Positions 21,101 to 30,700 of a stretch of 64,000 nucleotides of DNA are shown piece by piece. Every line of letters starts with the position of its first letter. Positions within the stretch are counted from its first letter, which is position 1. The notes beneath the pieces were generated by a model, which was not told where the DNA came from, made no database searches, and saw only the letters and a program-made list of their open reading frames with translations. The DNA comes from Trissonchulus latispiculum (lineage: Eukaryota; Nematoda; Enoplea; Enoplida; Ironidae): assembly GCA_030248195.1 (NCBI GenBank), contig JASAND010028383.1, forward strand, positions 1 to 64,000, read 5' to 3'. The position numbers were made by a program, and so were the translations under genes.

Positions 21101-24100
21101 TTTCAATTCAATGCTTAATTGCTAATTAATAGCTACAATTATCATAATTATCACGTCAACATACATACGCTTTATCATTTCCCCAGCAGGAATCCTTTGC
21201 AAGTTAATACCGCAAGAAAATGCACACCTAGTCTGGCATTTTAGGAGTGTAATATACTACCCTAACTGAACACAAACTTCCCGATTTTCCACAGTGTGAC
21301 CCTACAAATGTTTTGCTAATTTCTTGTCAGTTTTGCAACCCTTTTTGTTGTTTCAGCTGTCCTGTCTTTCCAGTGAAGACTGTCCCAGTAACCACTTCTG
21401 CGACCATCACTACTCCATCTGTCGCTCCTTTCGACTGCCGGGCGACCTCTGTCGTCGCGACTCCCACTGCATGCCCGACTTCGACTGCATGTTCGGACGC
21501 TGTCTTCCAAGAGTTGTCCCGGGACAGAATGGTAGGCAAAGAAGTATGCACAGTTTCGGCTTCTTAAGTTTATGTCAACCTAATTTTTCGTAGTATGAAT
21601 TTTTTATGATTTTTTGTTTATTTAAATATCAGTAATAGTGCTGAGTTGGGTAGTAACGCAAAGGCTGTGGCTAATTAGTTAATCTTCCGAAAATGTACCT
21701 ATCCGAAAATTTCGAAAAGTATTGGCACTATTTATGAGACATTTCACTTATTTAATTTCTTAAAATTCCATTTTTAAAGACTGGTGAATTTCAAAACCAA
21801 TTTTTTCGTGACAGTTTTTTCTTGGGCTTTGGTGATTTTGCCCATTCTCATTGTATTTCAACTTGTACCTCAGCTTTCCCTGTTAATACCTGAAAGTGAA
21901 CATGATTTCACCGGCATTCGAGGAAGCTGACTTGGTCACCTCTAATGGAAACAGTTTTTCCTAAATTCAGATTTAGAAGTTGAAAAGCTAAAAATCAACA
22001 GTTTTGTCAGTTTGCAGGTTTCAAGTCAAAAAGACAGCGATGAATTGTAGCCTAAACCACATTTTGAGCTATTATTAGCAAATGGTTGTCATCACGGGTC
22101 AGTGCGTGACGCGTCGCAAACCATTGGAATTAATTTTTTGAAATGTCACCTTTCCTATATTTTGACCTCCTGTGGCCCCCGATTCTAATTATTAGCTTAT
22201 GCTGTTGAGAGGATTTCAATAATATGCTGGGGGAATTTCAGAAAAAATTGACAAGAAAGGGTAGAATAGAGTAAGTAGAATAGAGCTAAAATTAGCGGGT
22301 TTAACTTGTTTTAACTCCACTTCAAGCTTGAGTTTCCCCTCTTATAACTCTTTCAAGAAAAAGCTAATCGAGTTAATTTTAATTCTACCCTGCCCTTTCT
22401 TGATTAGGGCGTTAGACGCTATCTGTTAAGTGTTAAAACATCAAGTTCTAGGACAGTTGATTTTAAGTTCAATTGTTGAATTCTGTAGAAAAAAATCGTT
22501 GTAAGCAATGCCCATACAATATTTTTCACAAAATGAATCAAATAGGATTTCACTCAAGTGGCTAGAGACTAAATACTACTCTACACTCTTATCACCAGCA
22601 GCAACAAGAGCTCCTGTAATTTACTATGATCTTACTGTTACACAGTTTTGTTGTTCCAGGTGCCCGATGCAATCCTACAGCGCCAAAGGACTGTGCTGCG
22701 GGGCACTGTTGCGCACGGGAGCACGGGGAGTGGATCTGCAAGCCCAACCTGTCTCTGGGCGATTACTGTTTCGTGCCCGACGGTGGCCTGGCCTACAGTC
22801 TCAACGAGCGCTGCCCATGCTCAGAGGGCCTAGTCTGTGGTCAGGTGCAGACCTCAAATAAAAGGTAAACCATAGTCTAAGGTCAAATTAAGAAAGATAG
22901 GAAGTGCTAGAGTTAGTCAGAAACAGGGTCTTCTTGATGCCTTCGTAATTTTCAGTACAGATGGTGGTGGCTTGGATTCCACTTTACTTTTACCTTAAGC
23001 TTGGTTCGATTGTGTCCCAGTGGCTCAATCAGCAAAGTGCCTTTTCAAGGAAGGGTAGAGTAGAGTTAAAAGTATCTGATCCTTTTCATGAAAGAGTTGA
23101 AGGAGGGATACTCCAGCGTGAGTGGAGTTTAAACGAGTTAAAACTAGAGTTGAGTTTGACTCGACTGTGCTCTACTCTTCCCTTTGTTGAAAAAGCCCAG
23201 AAAGTAGGTCTTAGTCAGGTTCAATCTCGCCAGATCACTGTTTTGGCTTCCCGGTGCCGAATCATTCTTGCTTATTTCACACGACAAATTTGACGAATAA
23301 TCACGAAATTGGTTTAACTTTAATTTAAATGCATTTGAACAAATTTCTAGTTAGGCCGTGTCAAAAATGCGTAAATTTTTGAAATTTTAGAATTTATCAG
23401 TTTTCAGAAGAGTTTTCTAAGTCCAGGTTATTAAATTATTCCAGAAATCAGTCCTAAGAAATTGCTGGGATCAAGTAAACAGTTCCATCAGCCTCATTGG
23501 GGGGGGGGGGGGTCGACAAGATGGACGACAGCACTTTTCGGTTCCCATTGGAAAACTTAAAAATATTAAACTTCTTAAAATTTTAAAATCTTATTACCAA
23601 TCAATCAGATAAGTATAGGAATGCACACTTGAGAGAGTTAAAGCAGGAGTGCATGATTTTATCCTATATATTAGAAGAAGAGCAAGCTACTATGTAGAGG
23701 GCTCCTCTTCTTGGCATTGCGTAACGGTGCTCCGAGCACAATACGCGAATGTTCCTCCGTTTGGGGGGGTCGACAGGTATACCCCCCTCCGTTTGATGGG
23801 GGGGGGGGTAGTCGAAAGTGGTACCCATTTGGTGGGAGGGGTTAACCAAAAGTGATCTCCGTTTGGGGGGGGTCGCTGAAAGAGGTACCCGTTTGGGGGG
23901 GTCGCTCCAGCAGGCCAAGTTTGGCGCTCTTTCTGATTGGCTGTTGGCGACACCCCCCAACGGGGACCACTTTTTGTGACCCCCCAAACGGGGACCTCTT
24001 TCAGCGCCCCCCCCCCGAACGGGGCCCATTTTCGAATAGAACAAAAACTACCGTAATCCTTTACTAGACCTTCCCCCAAACGGAGGGGGTTTCTGCATTC

Positions 24101-25267
24101 TGATTGGCTGTTGGCTACCCCCCCCCACCAAACGGGGACCTCTTTTTGGCTAACTCCCCCCACCAAACGGAGGGGGGTATGCGCTGTCGATTTGGTAGAC
24201 CCCCCCCCCTAGAGATGAGCATGGGCCGGATTTTTTCGGCCCGGCCCGGCCCGCTCCAAAATCTTGCTCGACCCGGCCCGGCCCGGCCCGCTGGCAAAAT
24301 GTTTCGGCCCGTCCCGGCCCGGCCCGCTCCAAGATTCGGCCCGGCCCGCCATAAGAAAATTTCCAAAATTTTATTAACAATATTATTTCAAAGGCTGCAG
24401 TGCAACATGGAAACGCTAAATTATGCTATAAAATGTTAAATTTTGCTTTAAATAGCCAGAATAAGCAGATATTTAGCTAATTTTAGCGATTTTAGAACAT
24501 TTTCTATAGTCGACCCGGCCCGTTTCGGCCCGCGCCGGCCCGCAGTTATAAAATTTTGTCGGCCCGGCCCGGCCCGACCCGCTAACAAATGGATGTCAGG
24601 CCGGCCCGGCCGGGGGGCGGGGCTGGGCGGGGCCGACGGGCCGAAATGCTCATCTCTACCCCCCCCCCCCCCAAACGGGGAAACATTCGAGTATTGTGGG
24701 CGGAGCACCGTTTCGCAATGCCAAGATGAGAAGCCCTCTAGTGGCTTACTCTTCTTCTTAATAATTGTGCAATTATGCACTCTTGGTTAAAGCTTAGGTC
24801 GAAGACAGTTTGCTTCATCCAATTGCTGATTATCAGACTGTGATCAGTAACTTCGCCAATTTTGAATAAAATTTACAGTGAAAATTTGGATCATTTAATT
24901 TCTATTTCCTTCCAGGAAGTTTGAAATTTTAAATTCTAAAACTCAGAGTTTTAAGAATTTACGCTAATCTGTCAAAAATGTGTTCAGGTGCATGCAATCT
25001 TATAAAGGTACCTAATCGGAAATATTTGTTAGTTTGTGACTGACTACTGTATATCATTCAGGAGAGATCTCCCCTGAAAAATATTCCAATCAATTCAAAT
25101 TAAAGAAATTGTGGCAATTCCGCTATGGATGCTCAGGCATGTAATTAGTAATTGTATGCTTATCTTTTTACTTTGCGTCTATTTTTGGACTTTTCTGTTT
25201 CAGTGAGTCACCCTCATGGCTTAGACGATGGAACAGTCAACGAAACTTTCGCTGTATTCCCTCCTGA
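18189..25267 (+). CDS. Dkk: Dickkopf-family secreted Wnt modulator, DKK3-like, four exons
   Basis: Exons 18189-18482, 21357-21531, 22660-22864 and 25204-25267 join in phases 0, 1 and 2 to 738 nt (245 codons plus TGA). Residues 1-98 are a variable, cysteine-free N-terminal region with a weak hydrophobic start. The N-terminal Cys-rich domain (C101-C147) includes the DKK3-like LCRRDSHC and MFGRC. After a 12-residue linker comes a full ten-cysteine colipase-fold domain: C160, C168, C173, C174, C183, C193, C208, C210, C216 and C242, with GHCCAR, ICKP and RCPCSEGLVC. The last cysteine comes from the short fourth exon, which confirms that splice. The first domain has eight cysteines instead of ten. 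Dickkopf proteins act outside the cell on Wnt signalling, DKK1/2/4 through LRP5/6 and Kremen; DKK3-type action is less settled. A further 5' exon with a better signal peptide cannot be excluded. AATAAA follows at 25413. Confidence 0.9.
19341..19560 (-). repeat. SINE-like dispersed repeat, copy 1
   Basis: Words AGTGCCAGCT, TTTGAGGGAA, GACACTGAATAATTGCC, AAGCAATTAC, AGGCTATCAG and CCACCGTAATGGAGGT occur in the same order at 39361-39555. This copy lacks a clear tRNA-like head. It lies in Dickkopf intron 1. Confidence 0.6.
19622..20271. mobile_element. CAAGAGT-family foldback with 7-bp duplication GTTGTAG
   Basis: The right end ATTATGTACTCTTG mirrors the left end CAGCAGTACATAAT (two changes from CAAGAGTACATAAT), and GTTGTAG flanks both sides. 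The arms are complementary over most of 650 bp. Each arm carries a C-run/G-run pair (GGGACCCCCCCC and GGGGGGGGTCCC) and TTAGCCTAAGGCTTA-type sequence. It lies in Dickkopf intron 1. Confidence 0.75.
20330..20890. mobile_element. Old relic of the GGGTCTTAT palindrome family
   Basis: It shares GAGCTAAAATTTGGT, GAGTTCAAATA, CGTTCTTCGATTCAG and the central GCTAA...TGAGCT words in the right order with 16842-17438, but is heavily diverged. Confidence 0.5.
22255..22413. mobile_element. GAGTTAAA-type foldback, short degraded copy
   Basis: AAGGGTAGAATAGAGTAAG at the left is mirrored by CTACCCTGCCCTTTCTTGAT at the right, with TTAACTC and GAGTTAAT words between. It lies in Dickkopf intron 2. Confidence 0.5.
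23039..23202. mobile_element. GAGTTAAA-type foldback, short copy
   Basis: GCCTTTTCAAGGAAGGGTAG at the left and CTCTTCCCTTTGTTGAAAAA at the right are near inverted copies. It lies in Dickkopf intron 3. Confidence 0.5.
23644..24785. mobile_element. CAAGAGT-family foldback with 7-bp duplication GTTAAAG
   Basis: The left end CAGGAGTGCAT and right end ATGCACTCTTG are inverted, and GTTAAAG flanks both. The arms are complementary (GGCATTGCG...GGTGCTCCG against CGGAGCACCGTTTCGCAATGCC) and carry repeated CCGTTTGGGGGG and CCCCCCAAACGG words. It is enlarged by a second element inserted at 24212-24656. It lies in Dickkopf intron 3. Confidence 0.75.
24212..24656. mobile_element. TA-flanked GGCCCGGCCC element nested in another element
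   Basis: GAGATGAGCAT at the left and ATGCTCATCTC at the right form inverted ends, each flanked by TA and then by the C-runs of the host element. The interior has GGCCCGGCCCGG clusters at both sides of an AT-rich core. The TA duplication fits Tc1/mariner-type mobilisation (inference). Confidence 0.65.
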
Positions 25268-25412
25268 AAATACCGGATTCGAACAATTCTACCGTTTTTC
25301 TGATTTCGTACGGTCCAACGATCTCCAGTTCCGCGACCCGCCCGAATATGATTAATTCCGAATTTTTCGGGATTGATTGTTATGAGAAGAAGAAAGAAGT
25401 TAACTTTGCCCC

Positions 25413-25418
25413 AATAAA
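25413..25418 (+). promoter_or_regulatory. Polyadenylation signal of the Dickkopf gene
   Basis: AATAAA, 146 bases after the TGA. It is the first such hexamer downstream. Confidence 0.5.
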
Positions 25419-25889
25419 CTCCACAAACTCTTTTTCTCAGTTTCAAAAGTTGGCGAACAGAAACGTATTTCGGATTCTTTTAATGGCCTTTGAATATTTT
25501 GAGAGATTCAGAAAGATTTAAAATCGTCGGATTTACCAAATTCCTGAAATCGAATTCTGTTCGTCGACTTTGATTTTCTGCAGTGATACCTAATTTGAGC
25601 TTAACAATTGACATTACCATGTGCAATTCCCATAAAGCTATTGTCAGGATCCTAAATTCTTACTTTTTAATTATTCCTGTTTAATTTTCAAATGATTTTC
25701 AACGGATAAATTGAAATGCTTTTGTGAAAATTGTCTGCGGCAAAGTTTACGTAATTTAGATGTATGTCCGTATTTGCCAAGTAGTGTTCTGCATTCCAAC
25801 TGTGATAGCCCTGTATCTGTACAAACATTAAATATGTAATATTTGATGACTATGTAATATATAAATGAAACAAACAGTTAAGGCAATGG

Positions 25890-26395
25890 AGTCTTTTTCA
25901 AGTTTACCATCTACCGCTCAAAATTTCTAAAGCTTGACCAATCGAGCTAAAACTTGGCATGGCTAGGTTTTTTAGACAACGTTCTTGTTCTTCGTTCTTC
26001 GTACCAAATATTGCAAATTTTTTCGATTTCGCGAAAATATATTGTTTAAATTAGTCAGGGGACCAAACACCTTTTATCTCCGATTTTGCTGAAAGTTGCA
26101 TACAGAGGTTTTCTGCCAAAAGAGCACGAATCAATCCTTTTACAGACTTCAGATTTGTGTTCTGGATTTAAATTGCCTGGATACACCTTTTCAGCAAAAT
26201 CAAAGAAAATGGTTAATTTTCCCTTGGCCCCCTTACGAATTAAAATAGAATTTGAACAAATTATGTAATTTTGCGATATTTGGATTTAGTTTAAAGAAAG
26301 ATAGCCCATACCAAAATGTTATTGTAGCTTGATTGGTCAAGGTTTAAAAATTTTTGTGGTGAAGGGGAAACTAGAAAAGACCCAATTAAGGATTA
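25890..26395. mobile_element. Diverged GGGTCTTAT-family palindrome
   Basis: AGCTTGACCAATCGAGCTAA, TTTTCGATTTCGCGAAA, CCGATTTTGCTGAAA and the closing AAAAGACCC match the order in 16842-17438. No duplication is clear. Confidence 0.5.
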
Positions 26396-26869
26396 AGCAT
26401 TAATAAGGAGTAGGGTCATGCGGTCTTATTATTAGTGAAAGGGTGCTGAGCACATCGCTACATGGTTAGATTCCGTGGAACAAGCTGAAATAGGAATCTA
26501 AATTCTAATTCCAATGCTTAGAGCTGGTTTTGTAGTGAAGCTTGAACGCTGGATCGTTTAGTTTCAGCTTCAGCTCCCGTTTTCAGACAGGTTCCAGTTT
26601 CAGCTTCAGCTCGAATTTGGTTCTAGTTTCGAATTAAATTTAAAATTGACACCGTATTTTGAGTTAAGAAAGCGAACGGAAAGAATTGCAGCATCAGTTG
26701 CTGACAGGCTAACTAACTTTCGATCAATACAATGTACAAGAGAGTAGCTATTAACCAGCTAACCATCAGCCATTGGAAAACGTCTTCAACTTCATAATTT
26801 TAAAGTCTATGATAATGACTATTAGTTTTTAATTAACTAATTATTGATAATACTTGTTACCTAGTGTAA

Positions 26870-27760
26870 AACTTGAACTTCACCAATCTAAACACAACTT
26901 GGTAAACGGTATGATTTTGACCACACCGAGTTCAAAATTGCAAATTACTTAGATTACGAAAAATTCCTTTTTTTAGATTCGTGAGAGAAACCGAAAGATT
27001 TAGTTGTCAGAAATTTTTGCAGACAGTTGCTTTCTGAGATTGTAGAAGAAGGAGAATAATCTGAAGTTTTTTCGATTCGGCTTTTTCTTTGCTTAGAATA
27101 AGCTAACAGTGTACGTTGAACAAGCTTTATGTTACATACTATCAAGAGTACATAATGATAAGAGTATGGCAAGCCTAACACTCTATGCATGCAGTGAAGG
27201 CCAAAACCATGCTATGCGCGCAATCGGCTGACCCCCCACGAATTGACTCCCTCTCACATCGCACCCATATGGGTACATAGTTCCAAACGGGTGTCGCTCA
27301 CTCGCTTAGCAGATTTTCTACACGGAAGTGTTAAACATACACGCTTAAACCCCCTCCCCAAATTGGGCCCCTGTTAATTTCAGCGTGTAATTATGCAAAG
27401 CAGTGAGCGACACCCTTTCGGACCACGGTCCCATATAGGGGCGGTGTGAGAGGGGGTCTATTCGTGGGGGGGATCAGCCGATAGCGCGCATATAGCATAG
27501 TTTTTGCCTTCACTGCATAGAATGTTACGCTTGTCATACTCTTATCATTATGCACTCTTGATAATATTGATATGAGCTACGAAAGCTGAATCGAAGAACG
27601 GATTTCAAATTCGTGTTCTGTGACCTAAAAAGCCGGAACATACATCTTTCCAGCATAATCGAAGGCAAAGATTTTCAATCTTCCTTGGTCCCCGTGCAAA
27701 TTGTAAAAATGTAGTTTTGCGGAATCGAAAATTTGTTCAGTGTTTCGGCTTGGCCGAGAA
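26870..27760. mobile_element. GGGTCTTAT-family palindrome split by a later insertion
   Basis: The left arm (26870-27142: ACTTGAACTTCACC, CCACACCGAGTTCAAA, GATTCGGCTTTTTC) and right arm (27561-27760: GAAAGCTGAATCGAAGAACGG, TCCAGCATAATCGAAGGCAAA, CCTTGGTCCCC) are those of 16842-17438. They are separated by the complete element at 27143-27560. Confidence 0.55.
27143..27560. mobile_element. CAAGAGT-family foldback inserted in an older palindrome
   Basis: CAAGAGTACATAATGATAAG at the left is mirrored by CTTATCATTATGCACTCTTG at the right. The flanks ATACTAT and ATAATAT differ by one base and are a probable 7-bp duplication. The arms are complementary over the remainder. The best-preserved termini of the family are here. 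Confidence 0.75.
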
Positions 27761-28021
27761 ACTACCCGTGTAACTGTTTACACGGAAGTTTTTGAGGAAG
27801 TTCCATGAAATGGAGCATAAATTTAAAGGGAGAATGGAATCGAAAAATAATGTCTTCTCCGATAAACATCTATTCAACTTATTTTTTCTGTCAAACTAAT
27901 CCGGTTGACTTGTTTTATGCTTGTATTTATCTCGCGGAACCTTTTTATTATACGCTATTGTCAGCTCTAACATACACGTCAACAGTAGATAAGAGACATG
28001 AGAAATGGTTAGAACCTGCCC

Positions 28022-28086
28022 GATAATGGAACTAGGAACCTCACGGGCTGTACTCTGGCGTGGTAACCACTACACCACAGAGTCAG
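28022..28086 (-). pseudogene. tRNA-like relic
   Basis: On the minus strand it reads TGTGGTGTAGTGGTTACCAC (an A-box-like D arm) and, further on, GAGGTTCCTAGTTCC, a B box disrupted by an extra base. The anticodon arm does not form. It may be a decayed tRNA or the head of a SINE. Confidence 0.4.
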
Positions 28087-28504
28087 GAGAGAAGAGCACA
28101 CTTCTATATCATTGGTGCTAACTAATCACAATTTCGAGAAGGATTGATTAATTTAGTACGAATCTTAATTATGTACACAGGTGTAATGCGTTATGTACCC
28201 CCGCGCAAGATTTGGTTGATCGTTAATGTTGAATAATAGGGGATGTTTGCAACCATTTCAAGTGCAAATAAACAATCAAAAGTCTGCGAAAACACTCACT
28301 AAAACCCTTCGGAACCAGTCTGTAAGCTTTAAAATTTTAAAATTTTATAAAGGTATTTCACATTTTTAATACTCGACGGTTGAATCACCCCAGTTACGAC
28401 TGGATTAACGGCTTTAGGATTTACTCTATAAAACGAGACAAAAGACTTGTTGGTTTAGTAGAGTATTTTGTTTTCTGTTCAAGTTTGCTCTCCCTCCAGG
28501 AACC

Positions 28505-30667
28505 ATGCTATTTTTATCGCTACTGTTGTTGTTGTCGTTGTTGTTGCAGTTTAACGCGGAAGCTCTTGATTTTAAGAAATCACTACTGTTTGAACCTCAC
28601 AAGAAACGTAAGACGTGTTTTTCACAGTTTGCATGTTAGCAGCAGTAGTAGCAATGACTAAAACCAAGAGTTTATAATACCAAGAGTGAGAAGCTTGGCC
28701 CTTCCTAATGGAAATGGCCTGCGAGATGCTCAGCACATTAAGGCCGACATCTCGGGGGTTTATGTGCGTTTGAACTAAAACGCATCTGATTGGCTAATCG
28801 CCTACCTTATGTCAAATTTACGTGTATAAGTGGACCCCCCCCCCCCCGAGATCTCGGGGGGGGGGGTTCCGCTTAGCGTTATTAAGCGTGTGTTTATATG
28901 TAGTCGAACCGAAAAGCCTCAGCTACCGCAATCCTCATCAGTGCTTTTCAGTTCGACTGCATATAAACACACGCTTAACAACGCTCAGCGGACCCCCCCC
29001 CCCGCCCCCCGGGGGGGGGGGGGGGTCCGCTTATACACGTAAATTTGACATAAGGTAGGCGATTAGCCAATCAGATGCGCTTTAATTCAAACGCATATAA
29101 ACCCCCGAGATTTCGGCCTTAATGTGCCGAGCATCTCGCAGGCCATTTCCATTAGGAAGGGCCAAGCTTCCCACTCTTGGTATTATAAACTCTTGCTAAA
29201 ACTTAAGTGTTTTCCCGTATGACCATATGAACGTTAACAATTAGTCGAGGCAGAAACCATTTTTGAACTAGGCCAGTGTCAGCAAATTAACAACACTTCG
29301 CGCCTTGCGTTAACAGGGTTGCGTCCGGTGGCCCAAGAAAATTTTGAAGGGGCTTGGACCATGAACCCAACTTAGGGGACTTGTACCATAAGCATACGTA
29401 ACGTTTAAATAGTGACATACATTGATAATCTTAATCTTTAATAAATTTGCAATAAAATTAGTAATTTTAGAAAAAATTCAAAATTTTTTGTAAAGTCCGT
29501 GCGAAAGGTTGAAATCAGGACTGAAAGATGTGAAGAAAAGTCTCCAGGGCAGGGATCGAACCACCGAGCTTTGGTTTAAGACTAATACGCTCTACCGCTT
29601 GCGCCAAGTCCCCGAACAGTGAGACTAGTTTATTACGCAGATTTCAACCTTTTCTTTGTTGATTTAACATTTGTCTGCCAATTTTAGTAGATGTGGAAAT
29701 TTTCCGTGACCCGGATGCGGATAAGTTGATTGAAAAAATCGGTCACCTGGATAAGGATATCAACAAGGAGTTCTATCAGGAAATTGGAAAAGTGCTGGAC
29801 TCTTGCCAAGCCAGTAAGCCACAAATTAGCCTTCGCTCAACGGCAGATTATTTCCTGAAAACCAACCACCAAGGTTTCCATTCAAACAGACTGTGTCTGA
29901 GTGATTCTACTGGTAGAGTGTGTCAAGCCCAAGATTGTGTGTTCAATTCCCAGCGCAGTTTCGCAGACTTTGATTGTAATCATACGTTAAAACCCAAACA
30001 TTCTGCCTGTCTATTGCACCAAGTCTAGGGGTATATCCCTGTAAAATATCCCAAAATTAGCAACAATGGCAACGTTTTGACGCTTTAGTCAAAAATTAGT
30101 AAAAAATTAATTTTTTCTAGCACTTCTAAGAAATTTTTAAAAAAGCTTAAAATACCAAAAAATGTTCAATTTTTGGTAAAACGCGGATGGGTCTACCCTT
30201 TTTACCGCTCTGGATTGTGATGATGTGCCCTTTTACCTTTCTCGCTGAGGGGTCTAAGCATTTCTGGGAATCTCAATGTCCCAATCTCCCACGTTATCCT
30301 GTGTTTGTCATGTGAGGAGGTCGTCAAGCCGGTGGGAATGATTTGATTAACTTAGCTAATTAACTAATTAAGTAATTAACTTAGTTAATTACTTAATTAA
30401 CAAATCCTGGCTCTATTTCTAATCATTGGTATCTGCTTTATTTATTATTGTTGTCTGTTTCTTATTATTTCAGTTCAAACCACAATGGGCAGGAAGTTCG
30501 GCTGCGGTCAGAACGAGGACTACGTTGACTGTGTCTGCGAGCCGACCTGCGAATTTCCAAATCTGCGCTGTCCCCCGCCCTGTCGCAGCGGCTGCATGTG
30601 CCGACGCGGGCTGGTCAGAAAAGGCAACAACTGCGTACCGCTCTCCTATTGCTCGTCCAATTGCTAA
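28505..30667 (+). CDS. Secreted TIL-domain cysteine-rich protease inhibitor, three exons
   Basis: Exons 28505-28607, 29688-29813 and 30474-30667 join in phases 1 and 1 to 423 nt (140 codons plus TAA). Residues 1-20 are a leucine-rich signal peptide (MLFLSLLLLLSLLLQFNAEA). Residues 36-76 are charged and probably helical. Residues 87-136 are a trypsin-inhibitor-like domain with ten cysteines in TIL order (C87, C96, C98, C102, C109, C113, C117, C119, C130, C136), with CGQNEDYVDC, CEPTC, GCMCRRG and NNCVPLSYC, plus an extra C140 at the end. TIL proteins usually block serine proteases outside the cell; I do not assign the target or the P1 residue. A strong acceptor (CTCCCTCCAG) ends 4 bases before the ATG, implying a 5'UTR intron or trans-splicing. 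Intron 1 contains the foldback at 28665-29195 and a tRNA-like relic. Confidence 0.88.
28665..29195. mobile_element. CAAGAGT-family foldback with 7-bp duplication CTAAAAC
   Basis: CAAGAGTTTATAATACCAAG and its mirror CTTGGTATTATAAACTCTTG are the ends, and CTAAAAC flanks both sides exactly. Long arms (GAAGCTTGGCCCTTCCTAAT and beyond) are nearly perfectly complementary. The centre holds two C-run/G-run pairs and AAACACACGCTTA words. It lies in intron 1 of the TIL gene. Confidence 0.8.
29542..29613 (-). pseudogene. tRNA-like sequence with A and B boxes
   Basis: On the minus strand, TTGGCGCAAGCGGTAGAGCG fits an A box and D arm and GGTTCGATCCC fits a B box. The central AGTCTTAAAC would be the anticodon loop. 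The acceptor and T stems pair poorly, so it is a pseudogene or SINE head rather than a working tRNA. Confidence 0.5.
30335..30405. repeat. AT-rich palindromic stretch upstream of the TIL exon
   Basis: TTAATTAAC/GTTAATTAA words in both orientations just before the third TIL exon; hairpin-forming. Confidence 0.5.
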
Positions 30668-30694
30668 TTGCAGCATGCAAATGCTTTTTGCATT

Positions 30695-30700
30695 AATAAA
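30695..30700 (+). promoter_or_regulatory. Polyadenylation signal of the TIL gene
   Basis: AATAAA starting 28 bases after the stop codon. Confidence 0.6.

Noticed and set aside
23649..24790. Gly/Pro/Arg-rich ORFs on both strands
   Set aside because: Low-complexity frames of GGGGGG and GGCCC tracts inside foldback elements.
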